The notes: generated by a model not told the origin, from the letters alone. A stretch of DNA of 33,554 nucleotides from Ancylobacter novellus (GCA_003241485.1 QFQD01000051.1:1-33554); one strand, 5' to 3'. Counted from the stretch's first letter, positions 17,881-27,366 are shown. Numbers and translations are program-made.

Positions 17881-19608
17881 ATGGACTCCAGGACCATTAT
17901 CGACAAGCGGAACTTGCCGAGCCGTCATGTGACGGAAGGTCCGGCACGCGCGCCGCATCGGTCCTATCTCTACGCGATGGGCCTCACGCGCGAGCAGATC
18001 CACCAGCCGCTGGTGGGTGTCGCGTCCTGCTGGAACGAGGCCGCGCCCTGCAACATCTCGCTGATGCGCCAGGCGCAGGCGGTGAAGAAGGGCGTGTCCG
18101 CCGCTGCCGGCACGCCGCGCGAGTTCTGCACCATCACCGTCACCGACGGCATCGCCATGGGTCACGAGGGCATGAAAGCCTCGCTCGCCTCGCGCGAAGT
18201 GATCGCCGACTCGGTCGAGCTGACCATTCGCGGCCATGCCTATGATGCGCTGGTCGGCCTCGCCGGCTGCGACAAGTCGCTGCCGGGCATGATGATGGCG
18301 ATGCTGCGCCTCAATGTGCCGTCGATCTTCATCTATGGCGGCTCCATCCTGCCGGGCTCGTTCCGTGGCCAGCCGGTCACCGTGCAGGACATGTTCGAGG
18401 CGGTCGGCAAGCATTCCGTCGGGGCGATGTCCGACGAGGACCTCGACGAGCTGGAGCAGGTGGCGTGCCCCTCGGCCGGTGCCTGCGGCGCGCAGTTCAC
18501 CGCCAACACCATGGCGACCGTTTCCGAGGCGATCGGCCTTGCGCTGCCCTATTCGGCCGGCGCGCCGGCGCCTTACGAGATTCGCGACCGCTTCTGCATG
18601 GCGGCGGGCGAGCAGGTGATGGACCTCATCGCCCGCAACATCCGCCCGCGCGACATCGTCACGCTGAAGGCGCTGGAGAATGCCGCGACCGTGGTCGCCG
18701 CCTCGGGTGGCTCCACCAACGCGGCGCTGCACCTGCCGGCCATGGCGCATGAGGCGGGCATCAAGTTCGACCTGTTCGACGTCGCCGCCATCTTCAAGCG
18801 CACGCCCTATATCGCCGATCTCAAGCCCGGCGGGCGCTATGTCGCCAAGGACATGTTCGAGGCCGGTGGCATTCCGCTCCTGATGAAGACGCTGCTGGAG
18901 CACGGCTTCCTGCATGGCGACTGCCTCACCGTGACGGGCCGCACCGTTGCCGAGAACCTCGCTTCGGTGAAGTGGAATCCGCATCAGGACGTGGTGCGCC
19001 CGGCCAACGATCCCATCACCGTCACCGGTGGTGTTGTCGGTCTCAAGGGCAACCTCGCCGAGGACGGCGCCATCGTGAAGGTGGCGGGACTGAAAAACCT
19101 GAAATTCTCCGGCCCGGCCCGCTGCTTCGACGGCGAGGAGGCCTGCTTCGAGGCGGTGACCCACCGCGCCTACGAAGACGGCGACGTGCTGGTCATCCGC
19201 TATGAGGGCCCCAAGGGTGGCCCCGGCATGCGGGAAATGCTCTCCACCACCGCCGCGCTCTATGGACAGGGCGCGGGCGACAAGGTGGCGCTGATCACCG
19301 ACGGGCGCTTCTCCGGCGCCACGCGCGGCTTCTGCATCGGCCATGTCGGGCCGGAAGCGGCGGTCGGCGGCCCGATCGCGCTGATCCGCGACGGCGACAT
19401 CATCACCATCGACGCAGTTGAGGGCACGCTGGACGTGGCGCTCTCGGACGAGGAGCTCGCTGCCCGCAAGGCGCAGTGGAAGCCGCGCCCGTCGCCCGTC
19501 GGCTCGGGGGCCATCTGGAAGTTCGCACAGGCCGTGGGGCCCGCCCGTGACGGGGCGGTCACTCACCCCGGCGGTGCGGCAGAGACATCGTGCTATGCAG
19601 ATATTTGA
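17881..19608 (+). CDS. ilvD: Dihydroxy-acid dehydratase
   Basis: A 575-residue IlvD/Edd-family enzyme that dehydrates 2,3-dihydroxy acids to 2-keto acids in valine, isoleucine and leucine synthesis. The Fe-S cluster cysteines are visible at 50 (VASCWNE), 130 (LAGCDKSLPG) and 202 (CPSAGACGAQFTANT). The residue after Cys130, Lys131, is the usual metal-binding lysine. DGRFSGATRGFCIGHVGPEA carries the active-site Ser. The start PSRHVTEGPARAPHRSYLYA is typical of alphaproteobacterial IlvD. The ATG at 17881 has no strong ribosome site, but no better in-frame start exists. I see no leader peptide or attenuator in the 260 bp before it. Confidence 0.96.
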   Translation: MDSRTIIDKRNLPSRHVTEGPARAPHRSYLYAMGLTREQIHQPLVGVASCWNEAAPCNISLMRQAQAVKKGVSAAAGTPREFCTITVTDGIAMGHEGMKASLASREVIADSVELTIRGHAYDALVGLAGCDKSLPGMMMAMLRLNVPSIFIYGGSILPGSFRGQPVTVQDMFEAVGKHSVGAMSDEDLDELEQVACPSAGACGAQFTANTMATVSEAIGLALPYSAGAPAPYEIRDRFCMAAGEQVMDLIARNIRPRDIVTLKALENAATVVAASGGSTNAALHLPAMAHEAGIKFDLFDVAAIFKRTPYIADLKPGGRYVAKDMFEAGGIPLLMKTLLEHGFLHGDCLTVTGRTVAENLASVKWNPHQDVVRPANDPITVTGGVVGLKGNLAEDGAIVKVAGLKNLKFSGPARCFDGEEACFEAVTHRAYEDGDVLVIRYEGPKGGPGMREMLSTTAALYGQGAGDKVALITDGRFSGATRGFCIGHVGPEAAVGGPIALIRDGDIITIDAVEGTLDVALSDEELAARKAQWKPRPSPVGSGAIWKFAQAVGPARDGAVTHPGGAAETSCYADI

Positions 19609-20458
19609 GCGCTCGGCCCTTTTCGCCCTGATGGGCGCCCTTGCGGCGGCGGTGCTGGCACCGAATGTCGCGCTGGCGTTCGATGGCTCGACCGACGCAG
19701 CTGTGGGCGCGCCGTCCGTGCTGCCGAAGGCGAGCGTCCCCTCGGCGGGCGCGCCGCGTCCGCTTGAGGAGGCCGTGCGCTTCGGCACCCAGGCGCTGCG
19801 CTCCGGCGATATGGAGAAGGGCATCGATTCGCTGCGCTACGCGGCGGATCAGGGCCATGCCGGCGCGCAGTGGAAGCTCGGCCGCATGTATGCCGAGGGC
19901 GAGGGCGTCGAGCGCAACGATATCAAGGCGTTCGAGTACTTCACCCAGATCGCCAACATGCATGCCGACGACAACCCGTCGACCCCGCAGGCGCGCTTCG
20001 TCGCCGATGCCTTCGTGGCGCTCGGCACTTATTATCTCGTCGGCATTCCCAACACCAAGGTGCGCCGCGACCCGGGCCGCGCCCGCGACATGTTCGCCTA
20101 TGCCGCCTCCTATTTCGGTGACCCGGACGGGCAGTATCACCTTGCCCGGCTGTATATTGACGGTGAAGGCGTAGGGCGCGACCCGCGTTTTGCCGCGCGC
20201 TGGCTCGGCCTTGCCGCTCACAAGGGGCAGTATCAGGCGCAGGCGGCGCTCGGCGGGCTGCTGTTCAAAGGCGACGAGGGCATTCCGCGCCAGGGCGCGC
20301 GCGGCCTGATGTGGCTGACGCTGGCGCGCGAATCCGCCGCGAGCCCGGACGACAAGTGGGTGGTGGATCTCTATGAGGACGCCTTCGCCACAGCCTCCGC
20401 GGATGAGCGGGCCATGGCGCTCGTCTATCTCGAACAATACATGAAGACCGGGCGCTAA
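19595..20458 (+). CDS. exoR: Periplasmic Sel1-repeat protein, ExoR-like
   Basis: A 287-residue protein with a signal peptide (about 1-29, ending NVALAFDG) followed by Sel1 repeats. Visible units are ADQGHAGAQWKLGRMYAEGEG, FGDPDGQYHLARLYIDGEG and HKGQYQAQAALGGLLFKG. Size and layout resemble ExoR, the periplasmic inhibitor of the ExoS/ChvI two-component system of rhizobia, which controls exopolysaccharide and motility. The gene order with xthA, erpA, dgt and argS also fits exoR loci. No exoS or chvI is in the window. The ATG at 19595 overlaps the end of ilvD by 14 bp; a second ATG at 19631 is possible. The name rests on layout and synteny. Confidence 0.7.
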   Translation: MQIFERSALFALMGALAAAVLAPNVALAFDGSTDAAVGAPSVLPKASVPSAGAPRPLEEAVRFGTQALRSGDMEKGIDSLRYAADQGHAGAQWKLGRMYAEGEGVERNDIKAFEYFTQIANMHADDNPSTPQARFVADAFVALGTYYLVGIPNTKVRRDPGRARDMFAYAASYFGDPDGQYHLARLYIDGEGVGRDPRFAARWLGLAAHKGQYQAQAALGGLLFKGDEGIPRQGARGLMWLTLARESAASPDDKWVVDLYEDAFATASADERAMALVYLEQYMKTGR

Positions 20459-20473
20459 GGCGCTGGCCTAGCG
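20453..20473. terminator. Hairpin at the exoR/xthA convergence
   Basis: CGCTA-GGC pairs with GCC-TAGCG with one bulged A and a four-base loop, beginning within the last codon of the exoR-like gene. The T-rich tail is short (GATATTT). It lies between two convergent genes, so it could stop transcription from the left. Confidence 0.4.
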
Positions 20474-20521
20474 GATATTTCAGCCGATCGTCTTTCGACG
20501 TTCCGACCGGGCGGGCCGCCT

Positions 20522-21307
20522 TCACTCGATGGCGAGGTCCGCCCAGACCGGCACATGGTCGGAGGGCTTCTCCCAGTCGCGCACATGCTTGTCGATGCCG
20601 GTCGCCTTCAGCCGGTCCGCCGCTTGTGGCGACAGCAGCAGATGGTCGATGCGGATGCCGTTGTTCCGCTGCCAGGCGCCGGCCTGATAATCCCAGAAGC
20701 TGTAAAGGCCCGGCGCTTGCGTCGTCGCGCGTAGCGCGTCGGTCATGCCGAGATTGAGAATCTCGCGGAAGGCGGCCCGCGTCTGCGGCAGGAAGAGCGC
20801 GTCGCCGGCCCAGGCTGCCGGGTTGGCGGCATCCTCGGGTTCGGGGATCACATTGTAGTCGCCGCACACCACCAGCGGTTCCTCATAGGCGAGACGGTTG
20901 GCGATATGCGCCTTCAGCCGTGCCATCCATTCCAGCTTGTAGGGGTATTTCTCGGTATCGACCGGGTTGCCGTTCGGCAGATAGATGCCGCAGACGCGCA
21001 CCACGCCCTGAGGCGTCGAGACCACCACCTCGATGAAGCGCGACTGCACGTCGCCATCGCCGCCGGGGAGGCCGGAGGTCACCTCGTCGAAGGGAAGGCG
21101 TGAGAGAACCGCTACGCCATTGAAGCCCTTCTGGCCGTGGACGGCGACGTTATAGCCAAGCTGTTCAAACGCCTCGCGCGGGAACTGCTCGTCCTGGCAC
21201 TTTATCTCCTGCAGGCAGACGATGTCCGGCTGGCGCTCCGCGAGCCAGGCCAGCGTATTGTCGAGCCGGAGCCGGATGGAGTTGACGTTCCAGGTGGCGA
21301 TACGCAT
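20522..21307 (-). CDS. xthA: Exodeoxyribonuclease III
   Basis: A 261-residue endonuclease/exonuclease/phosphatase-fold enzyme that nicks abasic DNA and trims 3' ends in base excision repair. Catalytic residues are in place: Glu34 (LQEIKCQDE), Tyr109 (IYLPNG), Asp150 and Asn152 (CGDYNVIPE), Asp250 and His251 (SDHVPV). Full length for the family. Its start lies 39 bp after the mtnN stop, so it is probably the last gene of an erpA-mtnN-xthA transcript. Confidence 0.95.
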   Translation of the reverse strand: MRIATWNVNSIRLRLDNTLAWLAERQPDIVCLQEIKCQDEQFPREAFEQLGYNVAVHGQKGFNGVAVLSRLPFDEVTSGLPGGDGDVQSRFIEVVVSTPQGVVRVCGIYLPNGNPVDTEKYPYKLEWMARLKAHIANRLAYEEPLVVCGDYNVIPEPEDAANPAAWAGDALFLPQTRAAFREILNLGMTDALRATTQAPGLYSFWDYQAGAWQRNNGIRIDHLLLSPQAADRLKATGIDKHVRDWEKPSDHVPVWADLAIE

Positions 21308-21346
21308 CGGGCGGCTTTCGTGAGGGCGGTGAATCGGAGCGGGAGC

Positions 21347-22096
21347 TTACAGCACCGGGAGCAGGCGGCGCACGATCATGGCCGAGGAAAGCGCGACCTC
21401 GTCGATGAACTCGGCGAAATCGAAATGGGATTCGTGCCCGGCGAGGTCCGACAGCGCGCGGATGACCAGCCAGGGCACGCCGAAGGCGGCACAGGCCTGC
21501 GCCATGGCGGCGCCTTCCATCTCCACCGCCGCGCCGCCCAGTTCGCGGAACAGCCGCTCGCGCAGGGCCTCGCTGCCGACAAACTGGTCGCCGGTGAGCA
21601 CCCGGCCGAAATGCAGCCGCGGCGCGCGGCCCGGATCGCCGGCGGAGAGCGGCGCGAGCGCCAGATCGGCCAGCGCCCCCCGCACGCGCCTGAGCAGAGC
21701 GTCCTCCACCGTGTGGCCGAGCGCCTCGTTCGGGCTGAAGAAGGGCAGGTGCCCGGCCTGATAGACGGTGAAACCGTCCTTCAGCGTATAGCCGGCATCG
21801 TGCTGCACGACGTGATCGGCGATCACCACGTCGCCGATCGACAGCGCGGGATCGAGACCGCCGGCAATGCCGGAAAACAGCACGATCCGGCAGCCGAAGC
21901 GCTCGATCAGCAACGTGGCGGCGATGGCGGCATTGACCTTGCCCATGCCGGCCTGCGCCAGCACCACAGGTTCGCGGTCGAGCGAGCCGACATGAAAGCG
22001 CATGCCGGCCGCTTCGGACGTCGTCGCGTCGACGAGATTGTCTGCGAGATAGGCGAGTTCCTGCGGAAGGGCGCAGAGCACGCCTATCGGATGCAT
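21347..22096 (-). CDS. mtnN: 5'-methylthioadenosine/S-adenosylhomocysteine nucleosidase
   Basis: A 249-residue purine nucleoside phosphorylase-fold enzyme that cleaves adenine from MTA, SAH and 5'-deoxyadenosine. Motifs are Glu13 (CALPQEL), SGIAGGLDP (75-83), GDQF (169-172), VEMEGAA (191-197, Glu194 in the ribose-binding position) and RALSD (213-217, Asp217 the adenine-binding acid). Its ATG overlaps the erpA stop by one base (TGATG), which implies translational coupling. Confidence 0.92.
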   Translation of the reverse strand: MHPIGVLCALPQELAYLADNLVDATTSEAAGMRFHVGSLDREPVVLAQAGMGKVNAAIAATLLIERFGCRIVLFSGIAGGLDPALSIGDVVIADHVVQHDAGYTLKDGFTVYQAGHLPFFSPNEALGHTVEDALLRRVRGALADLALAPLSAGDPGRAPRLHFGRVLTGDQFVGSEALRERLFRELGGAAVEMEGAAMAQACAAFGVPWLVIRALSDLAGHESHFDFAEFIDEVALSSAMIVRRLLPVL

Positions 22097-22473
22097 CAGA
22101 GCGCGAAGCTGGTGCCGCAGCCGCAGGAAGAGACGGCGTGCGGGTTGTTGATGCGGAACGAAGCGCCGACCAGATCATCGACGAAATCGATATGCGAGCC
22201 GGACATGTATTCCAGCGACACCGGATCGATGACGACGCGGGCGTCCCCCTCATTAATGAGGATGTCGTCGGCGTCGCGCTCGCGCGTCAGGTCGAATTTG
22301 TACTGGAAGCCGGAACAGCCGCCGCCCTCGACGCTGACCCGCAGCATGCTCTCGGGCGACTCGCCCGACAGGATTTCCGCAATGCGGCGGGCGGCGCTGG
22401 CGGTGACGCCGACGCCGGAGGGGGCAGGAATCGCTTCCGGCGTATGAACCGGGCTCGACGGGCTGGCGCTCAT
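22096..22473 (-). CDS. erpA: Iron-sulfur cluster insertion protein ErpA (A-type carrier)
   Basis: A 125-residue HesB/IscA-family carrier that passes Fe-S clusters to target enzymes. The three cluster cysteines are Cys53 (VEGGGCSGFQY) and Cys117/Cys119 (SSCGCGTSF). I chose the ATG at 22473, with AAGG about eight bases upstream. A TTG at 22509 would add 12 residues outside the conserved domain. The N-terminal 20 residues are Pro/Ser-rich. It heads the erpA-mtnN-xthA cluster and is divergent from dgt across 104 bp. Confidence 0.9.
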   Translation of the reverse strand: MSASPSSPVHTPEAIPAPSGVGVTASAARRIAEILSGESPESMLRVSVEGGGCSGFQYKFDLTRERDADDILINEGDARVVIDPVSLEYMSGSHIDFVDDLVGASFRINNPHAVSSCGCGTSFAL

Positions 22474-22577
22474 GTCGCGTGCCTTCGGGTTGAATATGAC
22501 TTGTCTCAATAGTTAAGTGCTGCCGGTCCCGAGTCCAAGGGGGAACTTGCGGGGCCACGTGCAGGGGAGATCCGCTT

Positions 22578-23750
22578 ATGGCGGTGGCCGGGGCGCAGTC
22601 GCGCGTGCCATGGGCGTCAATGGCGGAGGAGAGCCGGGGAAGGCTGCACGCGGAACCCGATACGGGCAGCCGCAGCGCCTTTCGCCGCGATGCAGACCGC
22701 ATCATCCATTCCTCGGCCTTCCGTCGCCTTGCCTACAAGACGCAGGTGTTCTCCTATCACGAGGGCGACCATTACCGGACCCGGCTAACCCATACGCTGG
22801 AGGTGGTGCAGGTCGCCCGCTCCATCGCCCGCGCATTGGGGTTGGACGAGGATCTGAGCGAGGCGCTGGCGCTGGCGCACGATCTTGGCCACCCGCCCTT
22901 CGCCCATGCCGGCGAGCGCGTGCTGGACGCCTCCATGGCGGCTTATGGCGGCTTCGACCACAATGCGCAGTCGCTGCGCGTCGTCACACGTCTGGAGAAT
23001 CGCTACCCGGATTTCGACGGGCTCAACCTCTCCTGGGAGACGCTTGAAGGCATCGTGAAGCACAACGGCCCGCTGGCCGGCCCGTTGCCGCATGCCATCG
23101 AGGTGCATGCGGAGAGGCAGGACCTATGGCTGTGGAGTTGGCCCTCGGCGGAGGCGCAGGTGGCCGCCATCGCCGACGACATCGCCTATGACGTGCACGA
23201 CCTCGACGACGGGCTGCGGGCCGGGCTGTTCGGCATCGAGGAGTTCGCCGGCCTGCCGCTGCTCGGCGCCATCATCGCGGGCATCCACGCGCGCTGGCCC
23301 GATCTCGACCGCGCGCGGGTCATTCACGAGATCGGCCGGCAGATGATCACCGTGCTGATCGAGGACGTGGTGGCCGAGACGCGCACCCGCATCGCACAGG
23401 CCCGGCCTGACAGCGCCGATGCGGTCCGCCGGCTGGGCGCGGCGATGGTCGGCTTCTCGCCGCGCGTCGCCGAGGCGGAGAGGGCGATCAAGTCCTTTCT
23501 GTTCCCGCGCATGTACCGCCATCCCCGCGTGATGGAGGAGATGGACGCCGCGGGCGAGGTGGTGCGCGACCTTTTCCGCCGCTACATGGAAGACACCAAC
23601 GCGCTGCCCGAGGAGTGGCGTGCCAGCGTCGCCGGACGCGATGAGCACGCGAGGGCGCGTCGCATCGCCGACTTCATCGCCGGCCAGACCGACCGCTATG
23701 CGCTGGCCGAACACCAGCGGCTCTTTGACACTACTGCGGAACTGCGGTAG
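22578..23750 (+). CDS. dgt: Deoxyguanosinetriphosphate triphosphohydrolase-like protein
   Basis: A 390-residue HD-domain enzyme of the dGTPase family, which converts dNTP to deoxynucleoside and triphosphate. The HD metal site is visible: His72 (RLTHTLEV), His101-Asp102 (ALAHDLGHPPFAHAGE) and the later IADDIAYDVHDLDDG. The N-terminal SRSAFRRDADRIIHSSAFRR is typical of the long proteobacterial subgroup. Start choice between the ATG at 22578 and the one at 22620 is not certain. Confidence 0.92.
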   Translation: MAVAGAQSRVPWASMAEESRGRLHAEPDTGSRSAFRRDADRIIHSSAFRRLAYKTQVFSYHEGDHYRTRLTHTLEVVQVARSIARALGLDEDLSEALALAHDLGHPPFAHAGERVLDASMAAYGGFDHNAQSLRVVTRLENRYPDFDGLNLSWETLEGIVKHNGPLAGPLPHAIEVHAERQDLWLWSWPSAEAQVAAIADDIAYDVHDLDDGLRAGLFGIEEFAGLPLLGAIIAGIHARWPDLDRARVIHEIGRQMITVLIEDVVAETRTRIAQARPDSADAVRRLGAAMVGFSPRVAEAERAIKSFLFPRMYRHPRVMEEMDAAGEVVRDLFRRYMEDTNALPEEWRASVAGRDEHARARRIADFIAGQTDRYALAEHQRLFDTTAELR

Positions 23751-23800
23751 CGCCAGCCGCCCCTGCTTTTTCGGGCCTGACGTGCCGGGAGTTCTCGCCG

Positions 23801-25567
23801 ATGAACCTGTTCGCCATTTTCGCCGACCATCTGCGCGCCGCCGTTGCCGAACTCGCCACGGAGGGCGTGCTGCCGGCCGGGCTCGACGTTGCGCGCGTTG
23901 TGGTCGAGCCGCCGCGCGAGGCGAGCCATGGCGACCTTGCCACCAATGCGGCGATGGTGCTCTCGAAGGAGGCGCGCATGAAGCCGCGCGATCTCGCCGA
24001 GAAGCTGGCGGAGAAGCTCGGCGCCATCCCCGGCGTCGCCCGCGTGGACGTGGCCGGTCCCGGCTTCATCAATATTGCGCTCGACGGGTCGTATTGGCCG
24101 CGTGTCATCGCCGCTGCCCTTGAGGCGGGCGGCGCCTATGGCCGCTCAAGCCTCGGCGCCGGCGCGCCGATCAATGTCGAGTATGTCTCGGCGAATCCGA
24201 CCGGCCCGATGCATGTCGGCCATTGCCGTGGCGCCGTCTTCGGCGACGCACTGGCCAACCTGCTGGCCTTCGCCGGTTTCGCGGTCACGCGCGAATACGT
24301 CATCAACGACGCCGGCGCGCAGGTCGATGTGCTCGCCCGCTCCGCCTATCTGCGCTACCGCGAGGCGCTGGGCGAGACGATCACCATTCCCGAAGGGCTC
24401 TACCCCGGCGACTATCTGGTGCCGGTTGGAAAAGCGCTGGTGGTCAAGTTCGGCAACACGCTGGTCGACAAGGACGAGGCCGACTGGCTGCCGGGCGTCC
24501 GCCCGGTCGCGATCGACGCGATGATGGCGATGATCCGTGACGATCTCGCCGCGCTTAATATTCATCACGAGGTTTTCTTCTCCGAGCGCACGCTGCATGA
24601 GCGGGTGGGCGGGCAGCCCAGCGTCATCGACCGGCTGCTGGCGGACCTGCGGGCGCGCGATCTCGTTTATGAAGGCCGCCTGCCGCCGCCCAAGGGGCAG
24701 CCGGTGGAGGACTGGGAAGACCGCGAGCAGACGCTGTTCCGCGCCACCCAGTTCGGTGACGACGTGGATCGCCCGCTGTTGAAGTCGGACGGCGCCTACA
24801 CCTACTTCGCGGCCGACATCGCCTACCACAAGAACAAGTTCGATCGCGGCTTCAAGCAGATGATCGATGTGTGGGGCGCCGACCACGGCGGCTACATCAA
24901 GCGCATGCAGGCCGCCGTCACCGCCGCGACGGCCGGCGAGGGGCATCTCGATGTCGAGATCTGCCAGCTGGTGCGCCTGCTGCGCAATGGCGAGCCGGTG
25001 AAGATGTCGAAGCGCGCCGGTACCTTCGTCACCTTGCGCGAGGTGGTCGACGAGGTGGGCCGGGATGCGGTGCGGTTCATGATGATTAACCGCAAGAACG
25101 ACGCTGTGCTTGATTTCGACCTCGCCAAGGTGATCGAGCAGACGCGCGACAACCCGGTCTTCTATGTGCAGTACGCCCATGCCCGGGCGCGTTCCATCCT
25201 GCGCAATGCGAAGGAGGCCTTCCCCGATCTGCCGCTTCAGCCGGGGTCCTTCGCCGACGCCGACCTGTCGCGTCTGGACGACGAAGGGGAAGTCGGGCTC
25301 GCCAAGCTGATCGCCAACTATCCGCGCCTCATCGAGCAGGCCGCTGCCGCGCGTGAGCCGCATCGCGTGGCCTTCTACCTCTATGACCTCGCCAGCGCCC
25401 TGCATGGACAGTGGAATCGCGGAAAAGACCTGCCTCATTTACGCTTCATTATCGAAGATGATCGAAAGTCCACTTATGCGCGGCTGGCATTGGTTCACGC
25501 GGTCGCGCTGATCATCACTTCGGGACTGTCGATCCTCGGAGTCGATGCTCCCGAAGAAATGCGGTGA
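23801..25567 (+). CDS. argS: Arginine--tRNA ligase
   Basis: A 588-residue class I synthetase that charges tRNA-Arg. The N-terminal Add1 domain occupies about 1-115 (EASHGDLATNAAMVLSK). The HIGH motif is HVGH at 138-141 (ANPTGPMHVGHCRG). The KMSKS-like loop KMSKR is at 401-405. The C-terminal DALR anticodon-binding domain ends with VDAPEEMR, as in most ArgRS. It follows dgt by 50 bp and probably shares its transcript. Confidence 0.97.
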   Translation: MNLFAIFADHLRAAVAELATEGVLPAGLDVARVVVEPPREASHGDLATNAAMVLSKEARMKPRDLAEKLAEKLGAIPGVARVDVAGPGFINIALDGSYWPRVIAAALEAGGAYGRSSLGAGAPINVEYVSANPTGPMHVGHCRGAVFGDALANLLAFAGFAVTREYVINDAGAQVDVLARSAYLRYREALGETITIPEGLYPGDYLVPVGKALVVKFGNTLVDKDEADWLPGVRPVAIDAMMAMIRDDLAALNIHHEVFFSERTLHERVGGQPSVIDRLLADLRARDLVYEGRLPPPKGQPVEDWEDREQTLFRATQFGDDVDRPLLKSDGAYTYFAADIAYHKNKFDRGFKQMIDVWGADHGGYIKRMQAAVTAATAGEGHLDVEICQLVRLLRNGEPVKMSKRAGTFVTLREVVDEVGRDAVRFMMINRKNDAVLDFDLAKVIEQTRDNPVFYVQYAHARARSILRNAKEAFPDLPLQPGSFADADLSRLDDEGEVGLAKLIANYPRLIEQAAAAREPHRVAFYLYDLASALHGQWNRGKDLPHLRFIIEDDRKSTYARLALVHAVALIITSGLSILGVDAPEEMR

Positions 25568-25662
25568 GCATGTCGCGCGACGGTTCGTCCGACCTGCCGC
25601 CGCGATGACGTCGCCTTTGTCGGTGACAGTGTATCGAGACGCAGCGAACAGGTTCGGTGAAC

Positions 25663-27366
25663 ATGGCCAACGACACGACGCGTAATCGGCAGGACAGCCC
25701 GGCCGAGGACCCGCTTGCCGAACTCGCGCGCCTGATGGGTCAGGAAGACGAATTCGCGGATCTGATGCGCAAGGCTCAGCCGGCGCCGCGCCCTGCCGCG
25801 CCGCGTCCGGCGGCACCGGCCCCGGGTGCCGCTTCCGCACCGACCCGCGCTCCGCTGCCACCGCGGCCGGCGCCCGTCCGCCCCGCTGCGCCGCCACCGG
25901 CGCGGCCGGCTTCGCCCGCGCCGTCGCACTCTTCCTTCGCGGCTCTCGCCGCGGATGTCTATTCGGAGACGCCGCGTCGCGCCGGCGAGGCGCAGCCGCG
26001 TGCCGAACGCCATTCGCTGGAAGACGCTGCCCGAGACCTCAATCGCAATCTGGTGCGTCCCGAGCGTCCTGCGCCCGAGTCCCGCGCTTTCGAGCCGCGG
26101 GTTCCCGATTCCCGGCCGGCCGACCCGCGCATGGCGCCCCCGCGTCCGAGCGCGCCGTCGCCTCGTGCGCCCGAGCGGTCCGGCAGCGGTGTTGATGCCG
26201 TTGCCCGTGCCCTGTCTCAGCCGCTCGACTTCGGTGATGAGCCTGCGCGCTCCGAGCCGCGCGGCGAGAGCGCGCCGCCTGCCTGGATGAGCCGGGGCGC
26301 TTCCCCGCGCGCCGAAATGCCTGCCGCGCGTGATTTCACCGCGGCTGACGATGCTTATGACTATGGCAGCTCCGCCGTTGCCGGTGACAGCTATGGCGAG
26401 GATCAGCATTCCGACGCCGATTTCGAGGTCGAGGAAGTGGATCAGGCCACGCGTGGCGGTCGTCGCCGGCTGCTGGTCGTCGGCGGCCTCGTCGCTGCTG
26501 CCGTGGTGGTGATCGCGGGCGGCTACACGCTGCTCTCGCGGTCGGGCGGGGTACGTTCGTCTTCGGGTGAACCTCCGGTCATCCGTGCCGAGCAGGGGCC
26601 CAACAAGGTCGTCCCGAGCCAGCAGGCGCAGGAGCCCAGCAGCGACGGGCAGAAGCTGATCTATGATCGCGTCGGCGGCAGCGCGCCGACCGGCAACGAG
26701 AAGGTCGTCTCCAGCGAGGAGCAGCCCGTCGATGTGTCGCAGGCGGCCCAGCCACAGCAGCCGCGCGTGATCCAGACCGCGCCGAGCCAGACGGTCACCG
26801 CAACGTCCGGCCAGTCCGGCACGGAGCCCAAGCGCGTGCGCACCCTGACGGTGCGCGCGGACGGCACCATCGTCGAGGATGGCGGGCCGACGCCGGTTCC
26901 CGCGGGCAGCCAGCAGGCCGCCGTGACTCAGCCTACCGCCTCCACGCCGATCCCGCTCAGCTCCGGCTCGGGTGCGCCGGTGTCGACCAATCCGAAGCCG
27001 CTGGCCTCCACCCCCTCGATCGTGCCGAATGTGCCGGCCCCCGCGCCGCGTGTTGCCGCAGCGCCCGCACCTGCCGCCCAGCCGGCCGCCGCGGCGCCCT
27101 CTGCGGCCGCTCCGGCCGGCGCCTATGTGGTGCAGGTCGCCTCGGTTCGTACCGAAGCGGAAGCGCAGGCGACCATCAAGTCGATGCAGACGAAGTTCCC
27201 GTCCGTGCTCAACGGGCAGCGTTCGTCGGTTCGCCGCGCCGATCTCGGAGACCGCGGCATCTATTACCGGGCGCAGATCGGCTCGTTCAGCTCGCGTGAT
27301 GATGCGGTTAAGCTGTGCGAGGCATTGCGTGCGGCGGGCGGTGACTGCATGGTCCAGCGCAACTGA
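25663..27366 (+). CDS. SPOR-domain cell-envelope protein
   Basis: A 567-residue bitopic membrane protein. Residues 1-265 are a cytoplasmic, Pro/Ala/Arg-rich, probably disordered region with a conserved start (EDPLAELARLMGQEDEF). Residues about 269-290 are one membrane helix. A second Pro/Ala/Ser/Thr-rich linker lies in the periplasm, and residues about 487-567 form a SPOR domain (AYVVQVASVRTEAEAQA, RAQIGSFSSRDDAVKLCEAL). SPOR domains bind glycan strands lacking peptides at the division site. The placement before nagZ and scpAB fits the conserved block. A GTG at 25657, two codons upstream and in frame, is an equally possible start. Confidence 0.88.
   Translation: MANDTTRNRQDSPAEDPLAELARLMGQEDEFADLMRKAQPAPRPAAPRPAAPAPGAASAPTRAPLPPRPAPVRPAAPPPARPASPAPSHSSFAALAADVYSETPRRAGEAQPRAERHSLEDAARDLNRNLVRPERPAPESRAFEPRVPDSRPADPRMAPPRPSAPSPRAPERSGSGVDAVARALSQPLDFGDEPARSEPRGESAPPAWMSRGASPRAEMPAARDFTAADDAYDYGSSAVAGDSYGEDQHSDADFEVEEVDQATRGGRRRLLVVGGLVAAAVVVIAGGYTLLSRSGGVRSSSGEPPVIRAEQGPNKVVPSQQAQEPSSDGQKLIYDRVGGSAPTGNEKVVSSEEQPVDVSQAAQPQQPRVIQTAPSQTVTATSGQSGTEPKRVRTLTVRADGTIVEDGGPTPVPAGSQQAAVTQPTASTPIPLSSGSGAPVSTNPKPLASTPSIVPNVPAPAPRVAAAPAPAAQPAAAAPSAAAPAGAYVVQVASVRTEAEAQATIKSMQTKFPSVLNGQRSSVRRADLGDRGIYYRAQIGSFSSRDDAVKLCEALRAAGGDCMVQRN

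Noticed and set aside
22474..22577. Iron-responsive operator in the erpA/dgt divergent region
   Set aside because: A TTGA...TCAA inverted repeat is present near 22490-22510, but its spacing does not fit the RirA or IscR patterns I know.
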